Shown here piece by piece: positions 8,814 to 16,337 of a stretch of 64,000 nucleotides of DNA. Under the pieces are notes generated by a model that ran no database searches, had not been told where the DNA came from, and saw only the letters and a program-made list of their open reading frames with translations. The DNA comes from Candidatus Dormiibacterota bacterium (GTDB lineage: Bacteria > Chloroflexota > Dormibacteria > Aeolococcales > Aeolococcaceae). Made by a program: the position numbers and the translations under genes. The stretch spans positions 19,264 to 83,263 of the forward strand of contig JAFARE010000004.1 in the NCBI GenBank assembly GCA_019245575.1, given 5' to 3'. The stretch's first letter is position 1, and each line of letters begins with the position of its first letter.

Positions 8814-8840
8814 AGTGTAGGCCGCGGCTCCGCCTACACT
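8814..8840. promoter_or_regulatory. Divergent promoter palindrome between ATP-grasp B and the GT87 gene
   Basis: A perfect 9-base inverted repeat, AGTGTAGGC and GCCTACACT, with a 9-base spacer occupies nearly all of the 40-base gap. Each arm contains TACACT facing its own gene, ending 6-7 bases before the start codons at 8807 and 8848, as expected for two leaderless transcripts. The symmetry would let one dimeric regulator control both directions. Confidence 0.6.
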
Positions 8841-8847
8841 CGGCGCG

Positions 8848-10041
8848 ATGGCGGAGGCGATCAGGAGGTGGACGGGGCCGGCGGCGTGGACCGCGGCCCT
8901 CGCGGTGCTCGCGTACACGGCGCTGCACCACATGCTCACGATGCCCGTGGCGGCGCACGCGTGGAATGACACCTACGTCTATCTCGAAGCAGCGCAGCGG
9001 TTCCTGGCCCATCCCGCGCACCTGTACGACGGCGCGCTCGCGCAGCTCCACCGGGCCACAGCGCAGAACGCATTCCTGTACCCGCCCCTTGGCATTCTGC
9101 CCTTTCTCGCGCTGGTGCCACTGCAGCACGCCGCCGGGATGCCACTTGCCGCCGGCGTATGGACCGTTGTGGACACGGTGGCGCTTGCCGCGGCAGTGGT
9201 GCTCTTCAGCCGCCGCGCCGGGTGCAGCTGGGCGCTGAGCGGCGTGGTTCTGCTGATCGCGGCGCTCTCGCTGCCCGCGCAGTGGGAGATCAACTCCGGT
9301 CAGGTCGACGGCGTGGAGCTGCTCCTGCTCGCGCTGTCGTTGCGCCACGCTGAGCGCGCCGTCTCCGGCGTGTGGCTCGGTCTCGCCGTCGCGTTCAAGC
9401 CCATCGCTGTGGTCGTGCTGCTGCTTCCGCTGCTGCGGCGGCAGCCACAGGTGGCGGCGGTGGCGTGCGGCGTGGCGCTTGCGGTGAATGCGGTGTGGAT
9501 CCCCTTCCTCGGACTCCCCGTGGCGAGCGAGTATCTGACCCGCGTGCTGCCGTTCACGATGTTCAGCGTCGTGCACGATCCCAACAACATCTCGCTTGCG
9601 ACGCGGCTGCAGGACATCCTCGGCGGCGTGCAGGTCACAAAGCGAACGCCGGCAGGCTTCGCGGTGCCGCATCCGGTCGACGCGCTGGCGCTGCTGTGGA
9701 CGATCCGCGTGCTCACGCTGGCGGTGTGGGCGCGCACCGTCACGCGGCATGGCGTCGACGACGTGACGGCGCTTGCCGTCACGCTGGCGACGGTGCCCCT
9801 GCTGGCGGCCACGCTCTGGCCGCACTACTTCCTGTTCCTGCTGCCACTCGGCATCGTGCTGATCCGTTCGCCCCTCGTTGCCGCGCGCATCGCCGCCTGG
9901 GCCGGGCTGACCCTGACGGTGTACCGATGGAGGTCGGAGGTCCTCTGGGTCAGCGTGCCCGTGCTCTGGTGCGCGGCGCTGGCCGCGACGCAGGGGGAGA
10001 GGATGAGCGCCCGGATAGCCACCCCTGCCCATGCCCATTAG
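8848..10041 (+). CDS. Integral membrane glycosyltransferase, GT87-like (DUF2029)
   Basis: 397 residues with about ten hydrophobic segments. An early aromatic/acidic stretch (WNDTYVYLEAAQRFLAHPAHLYD), FLYPPLGILPFLALVPL, EINSGQVDGVELLLLALSLR and LAVAFKPIAVVVLLLPLL fit the GT87/ArnT-like C fold that uses polyprenyl-phosphate sugars; the last two stretches match the conserved GQ(V/x)N and FKP motifs of this family. It may mannosylate or glycosylate an exported product. It is divergent from ATP-grasp B and is followed 12 bases later by ATP-grasp D, which hints that the product of the ligases is glycosylated or exported. That link is inference. Confidence 0.8.
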   Translation: MAEAIRRWTGPAAWTAALAVLAYTALHHMLTMPVAAHAWNDTYVYLEAAQRFLAHPAHLYDGALAQLHRATAQNAFLYPPLGILPFLALVPLQHAAGMPLAAGVWTVVDTVALAAAVVLFSRRAGCSWALSGVVLLIAALSLPAQWEINSGQVDGVELLLLALSLRHAERAVSGVWLGLAVAFKPIAVVVLLLPLLRRQPQVAAVACGVALAVNAVWIPFLGLPVASEYLTRVLPFTMFSVVHDPNNISLATRLQDILGGVQVTKRTPAGFAVPHPVDALALLWTIRVLTLAVWARTVTRHGVDDVTALAVTLATVPLLAATLWPHYFLFLLPLGIVLIRSPLVAARIAAWAGLTLTVYRWRSEVLWVSVPVLWCAALAATQGERMSARIATPAHAH

Positions 10042-10053
10042 GATCACCGGCGC

Positions 10054-11277
10054 ATGAACGTCATCTTCATCGAGCCTGCCTTCCCGCCCAACCAGCGCGA
10101 GTTCGTGCGTGGCCTGGCGGCCGTCGGCGCCACCGTGATCGGCATCGGAGAGCGCTCCCTCGACCAGATGGATGCCGACCTCAGGAGCTGGATGCTGCAC
10201 TACCACCAGGTGGGCAACGTGACCGATGTGCAGCAGCTCGCCGGTGCGGTGCGCTGGGTGCAGGAGCGGCTGTGGGTGGACCGGCTCGAGTCGACAATCG
10301 AGGCACACACGCTCGCGGCTGCGCAGGTCCGCGAGTGGTGCAACATCCCCGGGACGTCGGTGCGCACCACGTACCTCTGCCGCGACAAACCTTCGATGAA
10401 GGACACGCTGCGTGAGGCCGGCGTGCCCACTGCGCAGTCAGCCGGGGCGGACAGTGCGGCGGAGGTGTGGGCGTTCGCGGACTCGGTCGGTTTCCCGCTC
10501 ATCCTCAAGCCGCGCGCAGCCGCGGGAGCGAGCGGCACACGCCGGGTGGACAGCCGCGAGGAGCTGGAGCGGGCATTGGGGGAGCTGGGCGCGAGTGGCT
10601 CGGACTCGATCGCGGTGGAGGAATTCGTGGAGGGGCACGAGGGCTTCTACGACACCATCTGCATCGACGGGCGGCCGGTGTACGACTTCATCTCGCACTA
10701 CGACCCCAACGTGCTGGAGGCGATGCGCGAGCGGTGGATCAGCCCGCAGTTCATCGCCACCAACCGCATCGACTACTCGGAGGCGTACGCAGAGGTGCGC
10801 GTGATGGGCAAGCGCGTCATCGACGCCCTCGGCATCGGCACCTCCGCCACGCACATGGAGTGGTTCTTCGGGCCCAAGGGGCTGCGCTTCAGCGAGATCG
10901 GCTGCCGCCCGCCCGGGGTCCGCGCCTGGGACCTGTACGCGGTGGGCAACGACATCGACATCTATCGCGAGTGGGCCAATGCGGTGGTGCACGCGCACGT
11001 GCAGGCGGGCCTCTCGCGCCGCCTGGCCGCGGGCATTGTGGCGCTCCGTCCTGACCACGACGGGCGCATCAGCCATTACGACGGCGCCGACGCCATCCAG
11101 CAGCGTTACGGGCCGCACATCATCGACGCGTACCTGCCCTCGCCGGGCACGCCCACGCAGCCGGTTGAGGCCGGGTACATGGCCAACGCGTGGGTGCGCA
11201 TGGCGCACCCCGACTACGACACGCTGCGCGGCATGCTCAACGACGTCGGCGAAACGCTGCACGTGCGCGCCGCATGA
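10054..11277 (+). CDS. ATP-grasp ligase D (paralogue of B and C)
   Basis: 407 residues. N-terminal NVIFIEPAFPPNQREFVRGL, then YLCRDKPSMKDTLREAGV, FPLILKPRAAAGASGTRRV, VEEFVEGHEGFYDTI and THMEWFFG followed by LRFSEIGCRPPGVR. The pattern is that of proteins B and C: lysine plus glycine loop, and final Glu-Asn-like metal-binding motif in the form E-I-G-x-R-P-P-G. The stop overlaps the start of the S51-like gene as ATGA, so ligase and peptidase-like protein are probably made in fixed ratio. TAGGAT 9 bases before the ATG could serve as a local -10. Substrate unknown. Confidence 0.87.
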   Translation: MNVIFIEPAFPPNQREFVRGLAAVGATVIGIGERSLDQMDADLRSWMLHYHQVGNVTDVQQLAGAVRWVQERLWVDRLESTIEAHTLAAAQVREWCNIPGTSVRTTYLCRDKPSMKDTLREAGVPTAQSAGADSAAEVWAFADSVGFPLILKPRAAAGASGTRRVDSREELERALGELGASGSDSIAVEEFVEGHEGFYDTICIDGRPVYDFISHYDPNVLEAMRERWISPQFIATNRIDYSEAYAEVRVMGKRVIDALGIGTSATHMEWFFGPKGLRFSEIGCRPPGVRAWDLYAVGNDIDIYREWANAVVHAHVQAGLSRRLAAGIVALRPDHDGRISHYDGADAIQQRYGPHIIDAYLPSPGTPTQPVEAGYMANAWVRMAHPDYDTLRGMLNDVGETLHVRAA

Positions 11278-12203
11278 CGGCGGCGATTCTGCTCGGGCCG
11301 CAGCCACCGGCGCCGCGGCTGGACGCGGACGTCGCTGCGCTGGGCGTCGATGGTCCGGTCGCGCTGGTCACGGCCGGCTACGAGGAGGCCGAGCGAAACG
11401 ACGCCCACCTGGACCGTGCCCTGGGCGGTGGCACGCGCAACCTGGGCTTGTACGGCAGGCGGCTCGACATCCTCGAGAGCGACACCGACTTCGCCGCGGC
11501 GCTGCACCGCCTGCGCATCGAGCTGGCTGAACAGCAGACGCTGTACCGCGCGCGCCTCGTCCACGGGCTCGCCGCCGTCGACGCGGTGCGGCGTCTGGGC
11601 GGCAGCTCGCGGCGCAGCCTGGGCACGCAGCTCGACGACGCCATCAGCGACGTGCGCACCCTCGACGACAACCATGCGGCGGCGATGGCTGCCGCGGTGC
11701 GCCGTTTCGAGGACGAGTGGCCGGTGCACGAACGCGACGTGATCCTCGCCCACCGCGGCGCGGTTGCGGCACAGCTCGAGGAATGCGCGGCGATCGCCGT
11801 CGCGGGTGGTCATGTGGGCGTGCTCCTCGAGTGTGTCTGGCTCTGCGGTGTGGGCCCGGCGACGGTGCGCATGCCGCTCATCGCCTGGTCCTCCGGCGCG
11901 ATGGTGGTCACGGAACGCGTGATGGTGACCGACGAGCACGAGATCGGGGCGCGGCCGGCAGAGGTGATGGGAACAGGGAGCGCGGCGGTGTGCGGCGTGG
12001 TGGTGATGGTGGACTCGCAGGCGCGGCTGCGCATCGATGACGGCGACAGCCTCGCCCTCCTGGCGCGGCGCTGCGCACCGCGCGCGTGCGTGCTGCTGGA
12101 CGATGGCGACCGCCTCGCGTGTGCCGACGGTGCGCCCGATCTGGACAGCGCGCGCGTCATCGGCCTCGACGGCGTCATCCGCAGGCCAGCCGAGGCTGCG
12201 TGA
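11274..12203 (+). CDS. Peptidase S51-like / class I glutamine amidotransferase-like protein
   Basis: 309 residues, start overlapping the stop of ATP-grasp D (ATGA). Residues 29-40 (VALVTAGYEEAE) resemble the first strand of dipeptidase E and cyanophycinase. Residues 202-210 (LIAWSSGAM) match their nucleophile elbow (G/A-W-S-A-G-A), with Ser206 as likely nucleophile. The C-terminal LRIDDGDSLALLARRCAPRACVLLDDGDRL follows the family strand order. The middle (80-180) is helical and unlike known S51 enzymes, so this is a divergent form. In cyanophycin metabolism an ATP-grasp synthetase and an S51 hydrolase work on the same polymer; here a similar build/trim relation is plausible but unproven. Confidence 0.55.
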   Translation: MTAAILLGPQPPAPRLDADVAALGVDGPVALVTAGYEEAERNDAHLDRALGGGTRNLGLYGRRLDILESDTDFAAALHRLRIELAEQQTLYRARLVHGLAAVDAVRRLGGSSRRSLGTQLDDAISDVRTLDDNHAAAMAAAVRRFEDEWPVHERDVILAHRGAVAAQLEECAAIAVAGGHVGVLLECVWLCGVGPATVRMPLIAWSSGAMVVTERVMVTDEHEIGARPAEVMGTGSAAVCGVVVMVDSQARLRIDDGDSLALLARRCAPRACVLLDDGDRLACADGAPDLDSARVIGLDGVIRRPAEAA

Positions 12204-13384
12204 TCGTACGGCGCGCACGCTCGGGCCGCGCAGTCGCGCGGCTGCGAGAGGCTGCCGGCTCGCCGGAGGATGTGGAGCGCATCCTGCAGGAACAGCCGGT
12301 GCCGATCGTGGAGGGCACGCTCTCCACATTCGTCTGGCGGGGTGAGGCGGACGCGGTTGCCGTGGAGCACCGCATCGTTGGATTGCAGGAGCCGCTGCCA
12401 CTGCGCCGCATCCGCAACAGCGACGTGTGGTTCGCCACCGTCGAGCTGCCGCCCGGGTCGCGCGTGGAGTACCGCATGCTGCTGCGGTACGGCGACCACA
12501 TCGAGAACGTGCTCGACCCGCGCAACCCGCGGCAGGTGTCGGATCCCAGCACCACGAAGTCCGTGCTCGAGGCGGGCGGCTACGCAACGCCGGACTGGGC
12601 GTTGCCTGACCCAGATGTTGTGCCCGGGGAATTGATCGAGACGCGGGTTGCGAGCAAGCACCTGGGACGCGACGTCCGCCTCACGCTGTATCTGCCCATG
12701 CGGATGCGGCGTCACGACCGCCTTCCCGTGGTGGTGATGCACGACGGCAGCGACTTCATCCGCTACGGCGGCGTGACCACGGTGCTGGACAACCTCATGC
12801 ACCGGCGGCTGATGGCGGACGCCGTGGTGGCGCTGCTGCATGCGGGCGATCGCTTCGTCGAGTACACCGGCAATCCCGCGCACGCGCGCTTTCTGACCGC
12901 CGAGCTCATCCCCCAGCTGGAGCGGTCGCTCCCGCTGCGCGGCGACCCGCATGGCCGCATCCTCGCCGGTGCCAGCCTGGGCGCCATCGCCGCCCTCTCG
13001 GCGGCCGCGCGAGCGCCGGGCTTCTACGGAGGGCTGCTGCTGCAGTCGGGGACGTTCATCTACTCGTCGGTGGGGCGGGGGAGCGGAGCGCCGCCACCCT
13101 GGTGGCCCCCGGCCGGCGCGCCGGCGCTGGAGCGCGTGCTGCGATTCGTCAACAAGCTGCGCGCTGATCCGGCGTTCCTGTGCGACCGCATCTTCCACAG
13201 CCTCGGGGCATTCGAGCCCTCGGCCGACCGCAACCGCGCCATGGCGGCGACGCTGCGCGCGATGGCCGCGTCCTACCGGATGGAGGAGGGGCTCGACGGG
13301 CACAACTGGATCAGCTGGCGTGACTGCCTGCACGACGGGTTCGCGTGGCTGCTGCCCGGCGACGCCCGGTCCATCTACCCCTGA
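12200..13384 (+). CDS. Esterase D / enterochelin esterase-like hydrolase with N-terminal beta domain
   Basis: 394 residues, GTG start overlapping the previous stop (GTGA). Residues 35-120 look like the E-set beta sandwich of enterochelin esterases. Residues 145-390 are a PF00756-type alpha/beta hydrolase: LTLYLPMRMRRHDRLPVVVMHDGSDF, then LAGASLGAIAALSAA with nucleophile Ser259, and a C-terminal DGHNWISWRDCL supplying His. Enzymes of this group cleave esters of siderophores and polyol conjugates, or transfer acyl groups. The more upstream ATG in this frame overlaps the S51-like gene and is rejected. It is the fourth gene of the run that starts at the GT87 gene. Confidence 0.87.
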   Translation: MIVRRARSGRAVARLREAAGSPEDVERILQEQPVPIVEGTLSTFVWRGEADAVAVEHRIVGLQEPLPLRRIRNSDVWFATVELPPGSRVEYRMLLRYGDHIENVLDPRNPRQVSDPSTTKSVLEAGGYATPDWALPDPDVVPGELIETRVASKHLGRDVRLTLYLPMRMRRHDRLPVVVMHDGSDFIRYGGVTTVLDNLMHRRLMADAVVALLHAGDRFVEYTGNPAHARFLTAELIPQLERSLPLRGDPHGRILAGASLGAIAALSAAARAPGFYGGLLLQSGTFIYSSVGRGSGAPPPWWPPAGAPALERVLRFVNKLRADPAFLCDRIFHSLGAFEPSADRNRAMAATLRAMAASYRMEEGLDGHNWISWRDCLHDGFAWLLPGDARSIYP

Positions 13385-13414
13385 CCCCATGCGTTTGGGC
13401 GAGACTTCGCAGCC

Positions 13415-14146
13415 GTGAAGCTGGTTCAGCGCTGGTACTCGGAGCGGATGTACCGCGATGTGACCGTGGCCCGCTGGGGCCATTTCGGCCTGCCCGTGAT
13501 CGTCTTTCCGACCGCGGGCGGCGACGCGGAGGAGATCGAGCGCATGCACCTGGTGGACGCGCTCGGTGGCCTGCTCGAGGCCGGCCGCATCAAGGTGTAC
13601 TCCTGCGACAGCACCGCGGGCGCGGTGATCATGCGGGGTGAGGGCTCACCCGGCTTTCGCGGCGCAATGCTGAAGGCGTACCAGGAGTTCGTCCGCTACG
13701 AGCTGATTCCCGCGATCCGCGCGGACTGCAACTGGCCGGATGCCACCGTGATCACGGCGGGCGCGTCGGTGGGGGCCTTCAACGCCGTGGCCGCGCTCTG
13801 CCGCTTTCCCGACGTGGTGCACGCCGCTGTGGGCATGAGCGGTACATACGACCTGGCGCGCTTTGTCGGCGACGGCGCCGGCATGGAGCTGTACTTTGCC
13901 ACGCCGCTGTACTTCCTGCCCGGCCTCGACGGCGACCACCTGAGCCAGCTGCGGCATCGCTTCGCCATCCTCGCGTCGGGCCAGGGGCGCTGGGAGAACG
14001 CGGGCGAATCCTGGCGCATGGCCGACGTGCTGGGGACCAAGGGCATCCCCAACCGCGTGGACGCATGGGGTCACGAGTACGACCACGACTGGCCCACCTG
14101 GCGGCGGATGCTGCCTCAGTATTTGACAGAGTTGACCGGAGGCTGA
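13415..14146 (+). CDS. Second esterase D-like alpha/beta hydrolase
   Basis: 243 residues, GTG start. Residues 20-35 (RWGHFGLPVIVFPTAGGD) are the first core strand, TAGASVGAFNAVAALCR at 114-130 carries nucleophile Ser118, and AWGHEYDHDWPTWRRMLPQYL near the C-terminus supplies the catalytic His region. It has no N-terminal beta domain, unlike its neighbour. This short form is common next to ATP-grasp genes, where it is annotated as putative esterase. It lies 30 bases after the first esterase and 2 bases before the methyltransferase. Substrate unknown. Confidence 0.85.
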   Translation: MKLVQRWYSERMYRDVTVARWGHFGLPVIVFPTAGGDAEEIERMHLVDALGGLLEAGRIKVYSCDSTAGAVIMRGEGSPGFRGAMLKAYQEFVRYELIPAIRADCNWPDATVITAGASVGAFNAVAALCRFPDVVHAAVGMSGTYDLARFVGDGAGMELYFATPLYFLPGLDGDHLSQLRHRFAILASGQGRWENAGESWRMADVLGTKGIPNRVDAWGHEYDHDWPTWRRMLPQYLTELTGG

Positions 14147-14148
14147 GC

Positions 14149-14736
14149 GTGGCGTCCAGCTTCCAGGCCACATACCTCGCCGGTGCGCCGCCGTGGGACA
14201 TCGGCCGGCCGCAGGGCATCTTCGTGCATCTCGTCGACGCGGGCGCGGTGCGCGGGCGCGTCATCGACCTGGGCTGTGGCACCGGCGAGAACGCGCTGTA
14301 CGCGAGCGCTCACGGTTTGGACGTGATGGGCGTGGACCTTGCGCCGGAGGCCATCCGGCAGGCGCGTGCCAAGGCGCAGGAACGCGGCGCTGCCGTGGAC
14401 TTCCGGGTTGCCGACGTTCTCGAACTGAACGGGTACGGCGGCACGTTCGATGCCGCGATCGACAGCGGGATGTTCCACACGCTCCGCGAGACAGATCGCC
14501 CGCGGTATGCGAGCAGCGTGCACGGTGCTCTGCGTCCGGGCGGCCGCCTGTTCATCGCCTGCTTCAGCGAGCACGAGCCGGGTGACTGGGGCCCGCGCCG
14601 CGTCACGCAGGCGGAGATCCACGAAACATTCCGCGACGGCTGGACGGTGGACTCGATCGAGGCGGCGGTGTTCGACACGACGCTCGCCGAGGCGTCGAAG
14701 GTGAGCGCGTGGCTGGCGTCGCTGACATCGCGGTGA
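14149..14736 (+). CDS. Class I SAM-dependent methyltransferase (thiopurine/TehB-like)
   Basis: 195 residues, GTG start with a GGAGG ribosome site 6 bases upstream. PPWDIGRPQGIFVHLV precedes the SAM motif VIDLGCGTGENALYAS; GVDLAPEAIRQAR is motif II, and AAIDSGMFHTL is motif IV. The PWDxGxPQ entry is typical of small-molecule methyltransferases related to thiopurine methyltransferase. It ends inside the start region of the next small gene. It could modify the amidoligase product or detoxify thiols or metalloids; neither can be decided from sequence. Confidence 0.86.
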   Translation: MASSFQATYLAGAPPWDIGRPQGIFVHLVDAGAVRGRVIDLGCGTGENALYASAHGLDVMGVDLAPEAIRQARAKAQERGAAVDFRVADVLELNGYGGTFDAAIDSGMFHTLRETDRPRYASSVHGALRPGGRLFIACFSEHEPGDWGPRRVTQAEIHETFRDGWTVDSIEAAVFDTTLAEASKVSAWLASLTSR

Positions 14737-14996
14737 GCGTGCCGCGCACCGAGGGCGCGGTGACATGGTTCACCGTGCGGGTTGGCGGACGCTCATACGA
14801 CGTCGGGGTGACGGCCGAGGACGCGGGGCGGCTGGCGCCGGGTGTGGACCCAGCGACGCTGGTGCGCGAGTCATTCGCGTTCTTGCTCGAGCGCGAGTCG
14901 CCGGCATCGATCCTGGCGAGGTTCGATCTGCCCGTCATCGCCAGTTACTTCCCCGAGTATCCGGCCGAGATCAAGCGGAGGCTGGCACATGGCTGA
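14733..14996 (+). CDS. Conserved small hypothetical protein
   Basis: 87 residues from the GTG that overlaps the methyltransferase stop (GTGA). An alternative GTG at 14709 with an AAGG 7 bases upstream would give 95 residues. The sequence has a beta-rich first half (WFTVRVGGRSYDVGVT) and a helical second half ending FLLERESPASILARFDL and YFPEYPAEIKRRL. The latter pattern is familiar from small uncharacterised proteins of Actinobacteria and Chloroflexota, but I cannot name a function. It overlaps the next gene by 8 bases, so it belongs to the same transcript. Confidence 0.7.
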   Translation: MSVPRTEGAVTWFTVRVGGRSYDVGVTAEDAGRLAPGVDPATLVRESFAFLLERESPASILARFDLPVIASYFPEYPAEIKRRLAHG

Positions 14997-15723
14997 GGTG
15001 GTCCCGGGCGTGCGCAAGCTCAGCAACGGCGTGAGCAACTGGTACGTGGTCGGCGAGGGTGGCAAGCTCACGCTCGTGGACGCCGGCAAGCCCTCGGACT
15101 GGAAGGCGTTGCTGCGTGAGCTGGAGGTGATGGGCCTGCCGCTGGACAGCGTGGACTGCGTGCTGCTCACGCACGCGCACAGCGACCACACCGGGTTCGC
15201 CGAGCGAGCCCGCACTGAGGCCGGCGCGACCGTGCGCGTGCACCCGGCGGACGCGGAGGCGGCGCGATCCGGCAAATCGGGCAAGGCGGAATCCGGCGTG
15301 GCGCGGTATCTCGTGCACCCCGAGGCGTACCGCACCCTGTTCGGGCTGATGGCGGGCGGCGGCCTGCGCATCGTGCCGGTGGCGCAGGTGTCGACGTTCG
15401 CGGAGGGGGAGGCCATCGACGTGCCCGGCCATCCGCGCGCCGTGCACGTGCCCGGCCACACGCCGGGCAGCTGCGCGCTGTGGTTCGAGGCGACGTCAGT
15501 GCTGTGCACGGGCGACGCGCTGGTGACGCGCAACCCCATGACCGGACGGCGTGGTCCCCAGATCATGCCGTCAGGGCTGAATGTGAGCTCACAGGACGCA
15601 CTGGATTCCCTGACCGCGCTGGAGGAGACACGCGCGACACTCGTGCTGCCGGGCCACGGTGAGCCGTGGCGCCAGGGCGCCGAGGCAGCGGTGCGCGCGG
15701 CGCGCGCCGCGGGAATGTCGTAG
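14989..15723 (+). CDS. Metallo-beta-lactamase fold hydrolase
   Basis: 244 residues. The zinc motif LLTHAHSDHTGFAE (HxHxDH) is followed by HVPGHTPGSCALWF, CTGDALVTRNP and LPGHGEPW, so both metal sites look complete. The short form fits glyoxalase II-like or other small thioester/lactone hydrolases. It begins with SNGVSNWYVVGEGGKLTLVDAG, the usual first beta hairpin. The ATG overlaps the small hypothetical gene, and no gene follows closely on this strand, so it ends the transcript. A thiol-ester substrate would fit the gamma-glutamyl and DinB-like context but this is only a suggestion. Confidence 0.9.
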   Translation: MAEVVPGVRKLSNGVSNWYVVGEGGKLTLVDAGKPSDWKALLRELEVMGLPLDSVDCVLLTHAHSDHTGFAERARTEAGATVRVHPADAEAARSGKSGKAESGVARYLVHPEAYRTLFGLMAGGGLRIVPVAQVSTFAEGEAIDVPGHPRAVHVPGHTPGSCALWFEATSVLCTGDALVTRNPMTGRRGPQIMPSGLNVSSQDALDSLTALEETRATLVLPGHGEPWRQGAEAAVRAARAAGMS

Positions 15724-15767
15724 CCCTTGAGTCGACTGGAGGCCGAGCAGGGGTAGGCTGGGCGCCG

Positions 15768-16337
15768 ATGCGACGCTTCGCCATCCTCAGCGGGGTCATC
15801 GCCTTTGTCGCTGACGGCGTGTACGTCTACATCGTTACGCGTCAGGGGGGCGACGACGGAACGCTGCGCGTCCCATTCGTGATGGCATTCATCGCTGTGT
15901 GCGGCATCGTTTGCCTGGTCAGCGTGGTGGTTCCGCTGAAGGGTGCCCGCTTGGTGCTGCTCAGCTTCAGCAGCATCGGCATGCTGGTGCTCGGGTTTCT
16001 CGCGGCGTTCTCCATCGGTCTGCTGCTGTGGCTGGCGGCTGTGCCTGCGCTGATCGCATCCTTCCGGCTGCTCGTCTCGCCGCTGCCACGCATCCTCTCG
16101 TTCGTCACGGGCGGTGTCATCGCGCTGCTCGTATTGGCCGCGGGAATGTGGGCGACACAGTTCCCCGTCCGGTGTCCGCCGGGAGGCGCGAGCAGCGGCT
16201 CAGGCGTCGGGTTTCTGACCGGCGACTACCACTGGACCTGCGTCAACGGCAAGCTCACGGTCGCGCCCGGCGAGTGCCAGAGCTGGAGTGGCAGCGGGTC
16301 GCCGAACGGCCAGACGACGGTCATCTGCAATCACTGA
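15768..16337 (+). CDS. Small multi-pass membrane protein
   Basis: 189 residues with about four to five hydrophobic segments in residues 5-140 and a C-terminal soluble tail rich in Gly, Ser and Cys (CPPGGASSG, CVNGKLTV, CQSWSGSGSP, ending VICNH). Four Cys in the tail suggest an external disulfide-stabilised region. TAGGCT ends 8 bases before the ATG, a possible leaderless promoter. The last 138 bases overlap, on the opposite strand, the end of the glycosyltransferase gene. I do not recognise the family. Confidence 0.55.
   Translation: MRRFAILSGVIAFVADGVYVYIVTRQGGDDGTLRVPFVMAFIAVCGIVCLVSVVVPLKGARLVLLSFSSIGMLVLGFLAAFSIGLLLWLAAVPALIASFRLLVSPLPRILSFVTGGVIALLVLAAGMWATQFPVRCPPGGASSGSGVGFLTGDYHWTCVNGKLTVAPGECQSWSGSGSPNGQTTVICNH

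Noticed and set aside
8680..10308. Minus-strand open frame of 542 codons across the GT87 gene
   Set aside because: No domain, crosses the divergent promoter, and opposes a well-defined membrane protein gene.
12086..12199. Upstream extension of the first esterase
   Set aside because: It overlaps the S51-like gene and reads as a basic shadow; the GTG at 12200 gives the usual 4-base overlap.
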